From Brevibacterium senegalense (GTDB taxonomy: Bacteria > Actinomycetota > Actinomycetes > Actinomycetales > Brevibacteriaceae): a stretch of 64,000 nt of DNA. The DNA lies in contig NZ_HE978601.1 of assembly GCF_000285835.1 (NCBI RefSeq), positions 255,827-319,826 of the forward strand. Reading direction: 5' to 3'. Every line of letters starts with the position of its first letter. Positions within the stretch are counted from its first letter, which is position 1. A program made the position numbers and the translations under genes. The notes under the pieces are model-generated. The model made no database searches. It was not told the origin of the DNA and saw only the letters and a program-made list of their open reading frames with translations. Positions 15,963 through 27,443 of the stretch are shown here, in pieces.

Positions 15963-16733
15963 TCAGGGCTGGAGTCGCACCGTGGACCATGCGTCCGCAT
16001 CGTCCAGTGAAGCGCTCGCACCGTCGCGGCTGGTGAACAGGTAGCGGTCGTGCATGCGGTTGCGCCGCCCCTGCCAGAACTCGATCTCGTACGGCAGGAT
16101 CCGGTAGCCGCCCCAGTGGTCCGGGCGCTCGATGTCCCGCCCCTCGAAGCGGGCCTCCAGCTCGCGCACGCGGGCGTCGAACTCGCCGCGGTCCCGGATG
16201 GGCTGCGACTGGTCAGAGGCGGCCGCTCCCAGCTGCGACCCCCGTGGGCGGACCGCGAAGTAGTCGTCCGACTCCCGATCCGTGACGGGCACGGCGATCC
16301 CGCGGACGCGGACCTGCCGCTGCATGTCGTGCCACGGGAACACGAGCGCGACCCGCGGGTGCGCCGCGATCTGGCGCCCCTTCGCGGACTGCCGGTTCGT
16401 GTAGAAGACGAACCCGCGCGGGTCGTACCCCTTGAGCAGGACGATCCGGGCCGCGGGGCCCGCATCGTCGTCGGTCGCCACGACCATCGCGTTGGGCTCC
16501 CCCAGCTGCCGGCCCGCATCCTCGTACCAGTCGGTGAAGATGCCGTGCGGCGTGTCCGCCGGCAGGTCGAGGTCCACATCGTCGTACTCGACCCGCTGCC
16601 GGGCCAGCTCCGCCATCGCCGCCTGCGCCGAGGCCGCGAGCGGCTGCGCGTCACCCGCACCGCCTGCTGTCCACTGAGTCCCGGCCTGCTGTGCCCCGGT
16701 CTGCTGAGTCTCGGTCTGCTGAGTCTCGTCCAT
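15963..16733 (-). CDS. pdxH: Pyridoxamine 5'-phosphate oxidase
   Basis: PdxH oxidises pyridoxine/pyridoxamine 5'-phosphate to PLP with FMN and O2. The 256-residue product has the FMN-binding RIVLLKGYDPRGFVFYTNRQSAKGRQ segment (about residues 97-122), HPRVALVFPWHDMQRQVRVRG, and the C-terminal signature IEFWQGRRNRMHDRYLF near 225-241 with the conserved RxHDR. The first 35 residues are a Gln/Thr-rich repeat (TQQTETQQTGAQQAGTQ) absent from most homologues. The ATG at 16733 is chosen because TAGCGT (16741-16746) ends seven bases upstream; GTG at 16742 is an alternative. It stands beside the PLP-dependent serC region. Confidence 0.93.
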   Translation of the reverse strand: MDETQQTETQQTGAQQAGTQWTAGGAGDAQPLAASAQAAMAELARQRVEYDDVDLDLPADTPHGIFTDWYEDAGRQLGEPNAMVVATDDDAGPAARIVLLKGYDPRGFVFYTNRQSAKGRQIAAHPRVALVFPWHDMQRQVRVRGIAVPVTDRESDDYFAVRPRGSQLGAAASDQSQPIRDRGEFDARVRELEARFEGRDIERPDHWGGYRILPYEIEFWQGRRNRMHDRYLFTSRDGASASLDDADAWSTVRLQP

Positions 16734-16796
16734 GGCGCCCACGCTACTCCGTCCCGCGGACGCGGAGACGGAGTAGTGCGCGCTCGAACCGACTGC

Positions 16797-19414
<2,618 letters not shown>

Positions 19415-19421
19415 GCAACCG

Positions 19422-19931
19422 TCAGGCCGGCACCGTCGTCACGAAGTGGTGGATGACGGTGCCGGTGAAGACGGCCAGCGCCAGGGCGGCGCAGGAGAAC
19501 TCGATGAGGATGCCGATGCCGGCGGCCTTGAGGGCCGCCCAGCTGCTGTCCCAGGCCTGACGCGGGTCGCCCAGGCGCTTCCATTCCGCGGCCCACAGGC
19601 CCGCGACGAAGCCCAGCAGCAGTCCCACGACGGGGACGACGAAGAAGCCCACGACCGCCAGCACCCCGCCGATCAGCAGCGACCGGTTGGGGATGCCCCG
19701 CTCCTTGAGCCGCCGGCCGGTCAGCACCCAGCCGGCCGCCATGCCCAGCGCCACGAGGACAGTGATCGCTGCGAACGCGGACCAGCCCGCCCCGGTCCCG
19801 ATGACGATCGCCCACACGAGCGCCGCGACCGCGATCGTCGCGGATCCCGGCAGGACGGGGACGACGATCCCCACGATGCCCACGAGCATCGCCAGGGCGG
19901 CGAGCACGGTGACGACGATGTCTGCGGTCAT
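19422..19931 (-). CDS. DUF456 membrane protein
   Basis: A 169-residue protein with about five membrane segments and the DUF456 pattern. VGIVGIVVPVLPGSATIAVAALVWA comes at the N-terminus, then GWVLTGRRLKERGIPNRSLLIGG, then VVPVVGLLLGFVAGLWAAEW. Function unknown. It is monocistronic and convergent with serC; its last codons contain one arm of the putative serC terminator. The ATG at 19931 has only a weak GGAG upstream. Confidence 0.88.
   Translation of the reverse strand: MTADIVVTVLAALAMLVGIVGIVVPVLPGSATIAVAALVWAIVIGTGAGWSAFAAITVLVALGMAAGWVLTGRRLKERGIPNRSLLIGGVLAVVGFFVVPVVGLLLGFVAGLWAAEWKRLGDPRQAWDSSWAALKAAGIGILIEFSCAALALAVFTGTVIHHFVTTVPA
19427..19465 (+). terminator. Putative serC terminator inside the DUF456 3' end
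   Basis: CCGGCACCGTC (19427-19437) pairs perfectly with 19455-19465 across a 17-nt loop, 13 nt after the serC stop. Because the neighbouring gene ends at 19422 on the other strand, the hairpin is also coding sequence for its C-terminus. Confidence 0.55.
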
Positions 19932-20050
19932 GGGGAAGGCTCCGTTCTGGTCGCGACTGCGCGGGTCCGAGTCTACGGAGGTCCGCCGCCGGTCGCACCG
20001 GGTCCGGACCGGGACCGCTCACTGTGATGGATCTGTGACGTGTCCCGCGC

Positions 20051-21331
20051 TCACGTCCGCGGGGCGCGGCCGTCGTAGCTGAGACGGATGAACCGGCGCG
20101 ACCGGCGGACGTAGCGGACGCGCAGATGCTTCGCGGACATCATCCAGACGACGCCGATGAGGAATCCCACCGCGCCCGAGGCCGCCCCCACGCCCAGCGC
20201 CGCGCGGGCTCCCAGCTCGTTCGCGACCCACCCCACGAACGGGGCGCCCAGCGGCGCACCGCCCAGCACCACCGCGAGGTAGATCGACATGACCCGGCCC
20301 CGCACGCCGGCCGGGGTCGTCGACTGCACGTAGGCGTTGGCCGCCGTCAGCATGGTGATCGAGGACAGTCCCACCGTCGTGAGGACGATGGCGAACGAGA
20401 CGTACGTGGGCATGAGGCCGGAGACCGCGCAGGCCGCCCCGAACGCACCGGCGCCCCAGAACACCGTCCGCAGGCGCGGCCGCTCCCGGCGGGCGGCCAG
20501 CAGCGCGCCGGTCAGCGACCCCACCGCCAGGACGGAGTTGAGCAGGCCGAACCCGCTGGCGTCGCGGTCGAACTCCATGCGCGCCATCGTCGCGGTGTAG
20601 ATGTTGAAGTTGATGCCGAACGTCGACACGACGAAGAGGATCCCCAGGACGACGAGGATGTCCGGACGGGTGCGCAGGTACCGGAAGCCGCCCCCGATCC
20701 CCCGGCCGGGGCCTCGGCGGGTCTCGCGGGACGGCGACCGCAGGGAGGCGCCGTCCAGCGACAGCAGGACTGTGACGGTCGCGGCGAAGGCCAGGCCGGA
20801 CAGCAGGAAGACGAGCGAGGCGCCCAGGGAGGCGGTGAGGACGCCGGCCACCGCGGGGCCCAGCATGCGGGCGGTGTTGAAGGAGGCGGAGTTGAGGGAG
20901 ACGGCGTTGGGCAGCAGCTTCTCGCCCACCAGTTCGGAGACGAACGCCTGCCGCACCGGCGCGTCGAACGTCGCGACGATGCCCAGGGACAGCGCCAGGA
21001 GGTAGACGTGCCACAGGACGATCACGTCCGTCACGGTCAGGGCGAAGAGGATGAGGCCCATCGAACCCTGCAGGACCTGCGTGGCGAGGAGCATCCACCG
21101 CCGACGGAACCGGTCGGCCAGACTGCCGGCGATGGGGAAGAGGAGCAGCTGCGGGCCCAGTTGCAGCGCCATGCAGATGCCCAGCGCGGTCGCGTCCTCA
21201 TCGGTCAGCTGGGTGAGGACGATCCAGTCCTGCGCGGTGCGCTGCATCCACGTTCCGGTGTTCGACACGAGAGCCCCGCCGAACCAGCGGCGGTAGTTGG
21301 GCTCCGCGAGCGATCGGAACATGGAGCTCAT
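20051..21331 (-). CDS. MFS transporter (EntS/MFS_3 type)
   Basis: A 426-residue, 12-helix major facilitator. It begins MSSMFRSLAEPNYRRWFGGALVSNTGTWMQRTAQDWIVLTQ, the standard start of the enterobactin-exporter-like MFS_3 group. It has the loop 2-3 signature GSLADRFRRRWMLL and NAVSLNSASFNTARMLGPAVAG in helix 5. Substrate unknown. Its ATG (21331) overlaps the TGA of the DUF3027 gene as ATGA, so translation is probably coupled. It is the third gene of the csp-DUF3027-MFS operon. A basic tail ends the protein. Confidence 0.9.
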   Translation of the reverse strand: MSSMFRSLAEPNYRRWFGGALVSNTGTWMQRTAQDWIVLTQLTDEDATALGICMALQLGPQLLLFPIAGSLADRFRRRWMLLATQVLQGSMGLILFALTVTDVIVLWHVYLLALSLGIVATFDAPVRQAFVSELVGEKLLPNAVSLNSASFNTARMLGPAVAGVLTASLGASLVFLLSGLAFAATVTVLLSLDGASLRSPSRETRRGPGRGIGGGFRYLRTRPDILVVLGILFVVSTFGINFNIYTATMARMEFDRDASGFGLLNSVLAVGSLTGALLAARRERPRLRTVFWGAGAFGAACAVSGLMPTYVSFAIVLTTVGLSSITMLTAANAYVQSTTPAGVRGRVMSIYLAVVLGGAPLGAPFVGWVANELGARAALGVGAASGAVGFLIGVVWMMSAKHLRVRYVRRSRRFIRLSYDGRAPRT

Positions 21332-22278
21332 CTGCGGGAGTGCGCCTCCTGGGCCTGCGGGGCCAGATCGACGAGGTCGAGCTCGTCGGCGAAGTCGTCC
21401 AGGACGGCCTGCGCGGTGTGCTGCGACTGCTGCGGCACGTCCGTCTCCGAGTGCGCACCGCAGCCGGAGTCCAGCGCGACGATGCGTCCGTCGAACGGCG
21501 CCCACTCATTGGCGCACACGCCGAACCGCGTCCGCATGCTGCCGGCGATGGGCAGGAGGAAGCCGCACGTGGAGCACTGGCCGCGGGACTTGCGGGCGAA
21601 CTCGCCGTCCGGTCCCGCGTCGGAATCCGCCCAGCGCTTCGCCGCGTTCGACAGCCCCTCGCGGGAGAGGACACGGGTGCGGCCCAGGCCGAACTCGAAG
21701 TTGGGCACCTGGTCGATGTCGTCACCGGTGTGGACGTCGACCTGCTCGAGTCCCAGCTCCAGGTTGGGGTCGTGTTCCGCGCGGGGCAGCACGTCCTGCG
21801 GGCCCATGTCGCCGGGCTCCAGGCGCTCCTCCCACGGGACCCACGCCGGGGAGACCAGCGCATCCGCGCCCGGCAGCAGCGCGGTCTCGCAGACCGTCGC
21901 CTTCTTGGACCGGGGCGCTCGCGCCAGGACGGCGATCCAGTGCCAGCCGCGATAGGCGGGGTTCGTGCATGCGAAGCTGTGGGTGACGAGGCGGGTGCCC
22001 TCGGCGACGGCGCCCAGGTGGGCGCCCACCTCGGACTCGCCCGCGACCTCGGTGATGGCGCTGCGCGCCACGTCGACCGCGTCGACGAGGACCGTGTCGA
22101 GCACGGGCGGCGCCTGCCGGCGGGCAGGACGGGCGGGGGCGGCCTGTGCGGTCGCAGCCTGCTCCGCCTCCGCGGCCTGGGGCACGGCGTCAGCGGCGGG
22201 TGCCGCCTCTGCGGGGTCCGCATCGGCCGGCGCGGCGTCCGTCAGGGACGCCATCCAGCGGTCGAACAGTCCGGACAT
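21328..22278 (-). CDS. DUF3027 protein
   Basis: The 316-residue product has an Ala/Pro-rich N-terminus (residues 10-55), then the DUF3027 core: VGAHLGAVAEGTRLVTHSFACTNPAYRGWHWIAVLAR, VPWEERLEPGDMGPQDVLP and FEFGLGRTRVLSREG. A Cys pair lies in GQCSTCGFLLP and another Cys in CANEWAPFDGRIVALDSGCGAHS, suggesting a zinc-binding region near residues 235-275. Function unknown; the domain is restricted to actinobacteria and often sits next to a cold-shock gene. The ATG overlaps the csp stop (ATGA). Confidence 0.9.
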   Translation of the reverse strand: MSGLFDRWMASLTDAAPADADPAEAAPAADAVPQAAEAEQAATAQAAPARPARRQAPPVLDTVLVDAVDVARSAITEVAGESEVGAHLGAVAEGTRLVTHSFACTNPAYRGWHWIAVLARAPRSKKATVCETALLPGADALVSPAWVPWEERLEPGDMGPQDVLPRAEHDPNLELGLEQVDVHTGDDIDQVPNFEFGLGRTRVLSREGLSNAAKRWADSDAGPDGEFARKSRGQCSTCGFLLPIAGSMRTRFGVCANEWAPFDGRIVALDSGCGAHSETDVPQQSQHTAQAVLDDFADELDLVDLAPQAQEAHSRR

Positions 22279-22646
22279 CAGCCCTCCAGGTCGTCTGCGA
22301 TTGCGCGGAGCACCTCCGCGACGCGGCGGGAGTGCCCCTCATCAGGGTACCGCCCGCGCTGCAGTCCGGCGGACGTGTCCTCCAGCAGGCGGATGACGTC
22401 CTCGATCATCGAGGCCGTCTTCTTGGGATTGCGGCGGACCCGGGCCGGGGCCTCGTGGATGTGGGCTTTGAGGACCTGCTTGCCGCGGCGGCCGTCGACG
22501 ATGTCGAACTCGAGGCGGGTGCCGGGGCCCACCTCGGCGCCGTCGGGCAGGGAGGAGGCGTGCAGGAAGACCTGCTCGCCGTCCTCCGCGGTGACGAAGC
22601 CGAAGCCCTTCGCGGGGTCGAACCACTTGACGCGTCCTGTGGGCAT
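22278..22646 (-). CDS. Cold-shock-domain protein with C-terminal extension
   Basis: Residues 1-66 form a CspA-type OB fold with RNP1-like KGFGFVTAEDG and RNP2-like VFLHASSL, binding single-stranded RNA/DNA. Residues 67-122 add a helical, charged extension (RVRRNPKKTASMIEDVIRLLEDT... and VAEVLRAIADDLEG) that ordinary 67-residue Csps lack. First gene of a translationally coupled operon with DUF3027 and MFS genes. The ATG follows GAAAGGA. Confidence 0.92.
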   Translation of the reverse strand: MPTGRVKWFDPAKGFGFVTAEDGEQVFLHASSLPDGAEVGPGTRLEFDIVDGRRGKQVLKAHIHEAPARVRRNPKKTASMIEDVIRLLEDTSAGLQRGRYPDEGHSRRVAEVLRAIADDLEG

Positions 22647-22787
22647 GTCGATCCTTTCGCGGACGGGGCGCGACCGTCCTGTGTCAGGGGTGTGTGTGGG
22701 GGTGCGGTCCCTCCGCTTCCGCGAGGCGGGCGGGTCCGGGACTGCGGGGCTGGGGCCGGGAGTGCGGGGCTGTGGCGCTCGTGCGGT

Positions 22788-23033
22788 CTAGAGGTCCGCG
22801 GCGACGCGGCTCGCGCGGCTGCGATGCGCGATGCCCTGCAGCAGGACCGCCAGCATCACGAGGAATGCGAGCGGAAGCAGGATCATTCCCAGCCACGTGA
22901 AGACCGGGGCGATCGCCCCGCCCGCCAGTCCCGCGATGACGACCGCGGTGAGGCACGCGAATCCGGCCAGTGCGAGCACCGCCGCGACCGTGCCCAGGAC
23001 GGCGCCCGGGGGTCTCTGCGTCTGCGCTGCCAT
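22788..23033 (-). CDS. Small two-helix membrane protein
   Basis: An 81-residue protein with two long hydrophobic segments (about residues 11-35 and 40-66) and a short basic C-terminus. The ATG at 23033 has an excellent AGGAGG eight bases upstream, which supports it over the very long shadow frame in which it is embedded. It is divergent from the XPB-partner gene. No family recognised. Confidence 0.7.
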   Translation of the reverse strand: MAAQTQRPPGAVLGTVAAVLALAGFACLTAVVIAGLAGGAIAPVFTWLGMILLPLAFLVMLAVLLQGIAHRSRASRVAADL

Positions 23034-23147
23034 GGGGCACCTCCTCCTGCGATCGACCGGTTTCCGCCCACCATGATAGCCCCGCGCAGACGGGTCGTGG
23101 GCGCCGGGGCCGGACCGGATCCGACTGTCCCGACTACCATGGGGAGG

Positions 23148-25526
23148 ATGCCCGAGTCGCCGTCCTTCGCCGCCTGGCTGCGCGCCGCACCCCTGCCCGT
23201 CCTGCGCGCGCTCATCGCGACGCGCACCGATCTGCTGCGCACCGATGTGACCGATCTGGCGCGGCTGGCCGCGCTGGCCGCCTCGCGCGCGGCGGTCGCC
23301 CGGGGTCTCGAATCCCTGGACGCCGCGGCTCTGCGCATCGTCCACCGCGCCGCCGTCCTCGCCCGCGTCTCCCCCGTCGTCGACCGGCAGGAGCTGCTGG
23401 CCGCGGCCCTCACCCCCGCTGCCGAGGCCGCCCTGGAGTCCGGTGTCCGCGCCGGTCTGCTGTGGCCGGCCGACGGCGGCGACCCTGCGCGTGCCGCGGG
23501 CTTCCGCGTGCAGCCGGAGGCGGGCGGTCTCCTGCCGGTGACGGCCGCCGCCCGCGCGACCCCGCAGCCGTGGGAGTCCGCCCGCGATCCCCGGCCCCTG
23601 GCCGTCTCCCCCGTCTCCGCGGCCCTGCGGGAGAACGCGCAGGGAGCCGGGGCGGCCTCGGCGACGGCCCTGGCGCTCACAGCGGTCGCGGAGTTCGCCC
23701 ACCGGGACGTGCCCCAGCTGGTGAGCGGCGGCGTGAGCCGTCGCGATGCGCAGACCCTGGCGCGGGCGGCGGGTGCGGATGCCGGGCAGTTCGCCCTCGT
23801 GGCGGAGCTGGCGGCGGCGCTGGGCTGGCTGTCCACGACGCGCGACCCGGCGGACCCGCAGTGGAAGCCCACGGCGGAGTTCGACCAGGCGGCGCGTGCA
23901 CCCCGCGCGCAGGTGTGGGCGGACCTCCTGACGGCGTGGCTCACGCACCCCGTGGGCATCGCGCACGTGCTGGCGGGTTCGACGCCGGCGGGCGAGCGCA
24001 TCCATCTGCTGGGCCGCGACGAGCGGGCGCGGACGGCGTTCGCGGGCTTCCACACTGCGCGCCCTCAGATCCTGGAGCTGCGCCGGCTGGTCCTCGTGAC
24101 CCTGCTGCGCGCGGCGCAGAGCACGGGCGCGGGTCGGGGAGCGCGCGCGGACGGCGACGGTGCCGGCTCCGCCGTGTCCCAGGACGACCTCGTCGCGCTG
24201 CTGGGATACACCCATCCGCTGCTCGAGGCGGTGTCCGCGGACGAGGTCGACCAGGTGCTGACGGAGACGGAGTTCTTCGGTCTCACCGCCTCCCCGCTGG
24301 GACGGTCCCGGGACCACGCGCTCACCGCGTTCGGAGAGGCTGCGGCGCAGTGGATCGTCGACCGCGACGACCCGGACGACGTCCTGGGGCACCGGGAGGG
24401 CCTCGCGGCGGGACCGCCGGCCGCGCTGATCGAGGCGGTCGCCGCGGCGCTGCCCCCGCTCGAGTCGACGGTCACCCTCCAGTCCGATCTCACAGGCGTG
24501 GCGTTCGGCCCGCTCGACCACGCGGTGCAGATGCAGCTGGAGCGGATCGCGGACGTCGACACCCGCGGCCAGGGGACGGTCTACCGCTTCACGGACGAAT
24601 CTGTGACCCGTGGACTGCGGGCCGGGGAGACGGTTGACTCGATCCGCGCGGTGCTGCAGGACGTCTCCAGCACGGGCATCCCCACGACGCTCGAGCACAT
24701 GATCACCGCCGCCGGCGCCCGCCTGCACCGGGTACGGGTGGCACGGGCGCGGTCCGTCGTCCTCGTCGACGACCCGGCTGACCTGGACGTGATCCTCGAG
24801 GATCCGGCCGCCGCCGCGCTGGGGCTGCGCAGGCTGGCGCCCACGGTCGCGATCGCGGAGGCGTCCTCGGACCGGGTGAGCGTCCTCCTCGAGACGGAGG
24901 ACCGTCCGGTCCTCGTCGTGGACTCCTCCGCCCAGGACCCGGCCGGCACGCGCGCCCCGTCCCCCAGTCCGGTGCCCGCGCCCACGGTCCGGACGACACG
25001 GGTGCCGGCGGAGCGGGTGGAGAGCTGGACCGAGGCGCTCATCGCGACGCAGGCGGGAGGACAGGTGGGCGCGCGCGGCGGTGCCGGTGGGCGGGCCGGT
25101 GGTCGCGCTGGTGCGAGGGGTCGCGGTGGCGCGGGCGCCGAACGGTCGGACGGGTCCGGTGGTGCGGGCGACCGGGCTGGGACGGGAGCGGACCGCAGCG
25201 GCGGTGCGGCCTCGGCGGCCTCCGGCACCGGTGACACCGGGGCGAGCGCGGGGAATACCGGGAGCGGCGGGGCCGTTGGTCCGGGAGCCGACGATGCGGA
25301 CAGCGGCGGCGCCCTCGACGCGGTGCTCGCGGAGCTGGGCGAGGCGGCGGCGACGGGCACGGCGGTCGACCTGACCGTCACGACCTCGGACGGCACGCAC
25401 CGGACGGTCCGGGTCGTGCCGCAGACCGTCACCGGCGGGCGGCTGGTGGCGCGCACGGACACCGGGACCTCGCTGCGGGTGTCGCTCGCGCGGATCGTGC
25501 GCGTGCGGCCGGCGGCGCAGACATGA
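23148..25526 (+). CDS. XPB/Ssl2-partner protein (helicase-associated, Rv0862c-like)
   Basis: A 792-residue protein that always precedes or follows the bacterial XPB helicase in actinobacteria. It begins FAAWLRAAPLPVLRALIATRTDLL. The middle has winged-helix-like repeats, and residues about 440-600 carry the helicase_C_3-type region (STVTLQSDLTGVAF..., VYRFTDESVTRGLRAG...). It has no Walker motifs, so it is not an ATPase itself. Around 620-720 there is a Gly/Ala/Arg low-complexity stretch. The ATG at 23148 is chosen because TACCAT (23135-23140) ends seven bases before it; a much longer upstream frame is shadow. XPB follows 51 bp downstream, so a DNA-repair complex is likely. Confidence 0.85.
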   Translation: MPESPSFAAWLRAAPLPVLRALIATRTDLLRTDVTDLARLAALAASRAAVARGLESLDAAALRIVHRAAVLARVSPVVDRQELLAAALTPAAEAALESGVRAGLLWPADGGDPARAAGFRVQPEAGGLLPVTAAARATPQPWESARDPRPLAVSPVSAALRENAQGAGAASATALALTAVAEFAHRDVPQLVSGGVSRRDAQTLARAAGADAGQFALVAELAAALGWLSTTRDPADPQWKPTAEFDQAARAPRAQVWADLLTAWLTHPVGIAHVLAGSTPAGERIHLLGRDERARTAFAGFHTARPQILELRRLVLVTLLRAAQSTGAGRGARADGDGAGSAVSQDDLVALLGYTHPLLEAVSADEVDQVLTETEFFGLTASPLGRSRDHALTAFGEAAAQWIVDRDDPDDVLGHREGLAAGPPAALIEAVAAALPPLESTVTLQSDLTGVAFGPLDHAVQMQLERIADVDTRGQGTVYRFTDESVTRGLRAGETVDSIRAVLQDVSSTGIPTTLEHMITAAGARLHRVRVARARSVVLVDDPADLDVILEDPAAAALGLRRLAPTVAIAEASSDRVSVLLETEDRPVLVVDSSAQDPAGTRAPSPSPVPAPTVRTTRVPAERVESWTEALIATQAGGQVGARGGAGGRAGGRAGARGRGGAGAERSDGSGGAGDRAGTGADRSGGAASAASGTGDTGASAGNTGSGGAVGPGADDADSGGALDAVLAELGEAAATGTAVDLTVTTSDGTHRTVRVVPQTVTGGRLVARTDTGTSLRVSLARIVRVRPAAQT

Positions 25527-25577
25527 GCCGGTGACACAGACGCGAACGGGTGGCACAGACGTGAGGAGAATGACCGG

Positions 25578-27386
25578 ATGACGCAGGACGGGCAGGGCCT
25601 GGGCGGGCAGGAGCGCCTCATGACGGGCGGCCCCCTCATCGTGCAGTCCGACCGGACGGTGCTGCTGGAGTCCGACCACCCGGACGCGGCTGAGGCGGCG
25701 ATCGCGATCGCCCCGTTCGCGCAGCTGTCGAAGACGCCCGAGCACGTGCACACGTACACGATCACGCCGCTGGGGCTGTGGAACGCGCGGGCCTCCGGGC
25801 ACGACGCGGAATCCGTCGTGGACGTCCTGCTGGACTACGCGAAGCACCCGGTGCCGCACGCGCTGCTGCTCGACATCGTCGACGTCATGGACCGGTGGGG
25901 CGTCCTCACCCTCCACCAGTCCCCCGTCCACGGGCTCGTGCTCGAATCGACGGACGCGGCACTGCTGGCGCACCTGCTGGAGCAGCCGGACCTGGCGGGG
26001 AAGACTGGGTCACGGATCGACGAGGCGACGGTGACCGTGCATCCGTCCGAGCGCGGGGAGCTCAAGCACGTCCTGCTGAAGCTGGGCCATCCGGTCGCGG
26101 ACCGCGCCGGGTACGTCGACGGCGAGGCACACCGTATGGCCCTGGCTCACGAGTCGCATGAGCCGGACGGCGCGGACGGGACAGGGACGGGCGGGATCCC
26201 GGGGGCCGGGCCGGACGCGGACGGGACCGGTCCCGGGCAGACGGACACGGCCTCGGGCGCGGGGTCGTCCGGTGCAGCGGGCGATGACCCGCAGGCGTGG
26301 TCGCTGCGGCCCTACCAGCAGCGGGCGGTCGACACGTTCCTGGCCGGCGAGTCCGGCGTCGTCGTGCTGCCGTGCGGGGCGGGGAAGACGATCGTGGGGG
26401 CGGCCGCGATGGCGCGGGTGTCGACGACGACGCTCATCCTCGTGACGAACTCCGTGTCCGCGAAGCAGTGGAAGGCGGAGCTGCTGCGGCGGACGACGCT
26501 GACGGAGGACGAGATCGGGGAGTACTCGGGGTCCGTCAAGGAGATCCGGCCCGTCACGATCGCGACGTACCAGGTGCTCACGACTCGGCGGAAGGGTTCC
26601 TACCTGCACCTGGAGCTGCTGGACGCGCGCGACTGGGGCCTGGTCGTCTACGACGAGGTGCACCTGCTGCCCGCGCCGGTCTTCCGGCTGACGGCCAGCC
26701 TGCAGGCCCGCAGGCGACTGGGGCTGACCGCGACGCTGGTGCGGGAGGACGGGCGCGAGGACGAGGTGTTCTCGCTCATCGGCCCCAAGCAGTTCGAGGT
26801 GCCGTGGAAGGAGATCGAGCGCGACGGGTTCATCGCGTCCGCGACCTGCCACGAGATCCGCGTACCGCTGGCGTCGGACATGCGGCGGGCGTACGGCAGC
26901 GCGGAGGGCGAGGACCGCTACCGGATGGCCGCGACCGCGGACACGAAGGTGCCGGTCGTGCGGCAGCTGGTCGCAGAGCACCCGGAGTCGCAGATCCTGG
27001 TGATCGGGCAGTACATCGATCAGCTCGAGGAGCTGGGCGAGGCGCTGGGCGCGCCCGTCCTGACCGGCAAGACGCCGGAGCGGGAGCGCGAGGAGCTGTA
27101 CGCGGACTTCCGTGCCGGCCGGGTGCGCGTCCTCGTCGTGTCGAAGGTGGCGAACTTCTCCGTCGACCTGCCCGAGGCCTCGGTCGCCATCCAGGTGTCC
27201 GGCGCCTTCGGGTCCCGGCAGGAGGAGGCGCAGCGCCTGGGCCGGATCCTGCGCCCCAAGGCGCACGCGGAGGCCGCGACCTTCTACACCGTCGTGACCG
27301 CGGACACCGTCGACGAGCGCTTCGCCGGCCACCGCCGCCGCTTCCTCACCGAACAGGGCTACGCGTACACGATCGAGACGCGGTGA
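25578..27386 (+). CDS. DNA repair helicase XPB
   Basis: A 602-residue SF2 3'-5' helicase of the bacterial XPB family. The N-terminal damage-recognition-like domain (about residues 20-200) is followed by an acidic Gly-rich linker. The helicase core follows: Walker A LPCGAGKT (about 265-272), DEVH box in YDEVHLLPAPVFR (about 359-371), the RED motif REDGREDEVF (about 388), and motif VI QRLGRILRP. XPB unwinds damaged DNA; the mycobacterial enzyme is Rv0861c. The ATG has GAGGAGAATG upstream. It forms an operon with the preceding partner gene. Confidence 0.95.
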   Translation: MTQDGQGLGGQERLMTGGPLIVQSDRTVLLESDHPDAAEAAIAIAPFAQLSKTPEHVHTYTITPLGLWNARASGHDAESVVDVLLDYAKHPVPHALLLDIVDVMDRWGVLTLHQSPVHGLVLESTDAALLAHLLEQPDLAGKTGSRIDEATVTVHPSERGELKHVLLKLGHPVADRAGYVDGEAHRMALAHESHEPDGADGTGTGGIPGAGPDADGTGPGQTDTASGAGSSGAAGDDPQAWSLRPYQQRAVDTFLAGESGVVVLPCGAGKTIVGAAAMARVSTTTLILVTNSVSAKQWKAELLRRTTLTEDEIGEYSGSVKEIRPVTIATYQVLTTRRKGSYLHLELLDARDWGLVVYDEVHLLPAPVFRLTASLQARRRLGLTATLVREDGREDEVFSLIGPKQFEVPWKEIERDGFIASATCHEIRVPLASDMRRAYGSAEGEDRYRMAATADTKVPVVRQLVAEHPESQILVIGQYIDQLEELGEALGAPVLTGKTPEREREELYADFRAGRVRVLVVSKVANFSVDLPEASVAIQVSGAFGSRQEEAQRLGRILRPKAHAEAATFYTVVTADTVDERFAGHRRRFLTEQGYAYTIETR

Positions 27387-27406
27387 CGCGGGTGCCGAAC
27401 CCGCTC

Positions 27407-27437
27407 TTGACCCTCCCCTGAGGAGAGGCCCCACGCT
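27407..27437 (+). promoter_or_regulatory. MerR-type promoter with 19-bp spacer
   Basis: TTGACC (27407-27412) and CACGCT (27432-27437) are 19 bp apart, the overlong spacer typical of MerR-activated promoters. In its centre is the dyad CCTCCCCT-G-AGGAGAGG (27412-27428, one mismatch). The downstream gene encodes a MerR protein, so autoregulation is likely. The ATG comes six bases after the -10 box. Confidence 0.65.
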
Positions 27438-27443
27438 GGTCCC

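Noticed and set aside
22146-25973. Very long frames: plus-strand extension upstream of 23148 and a 1061-codon minus-strand frame
   Set aside because: The first is an upstream extension of the XPB-partner gene through antisense sequence; the second is the mirror of that gene. Only its 81-codon end (22788-23033) has a ribosome-binding site and membrane helices.
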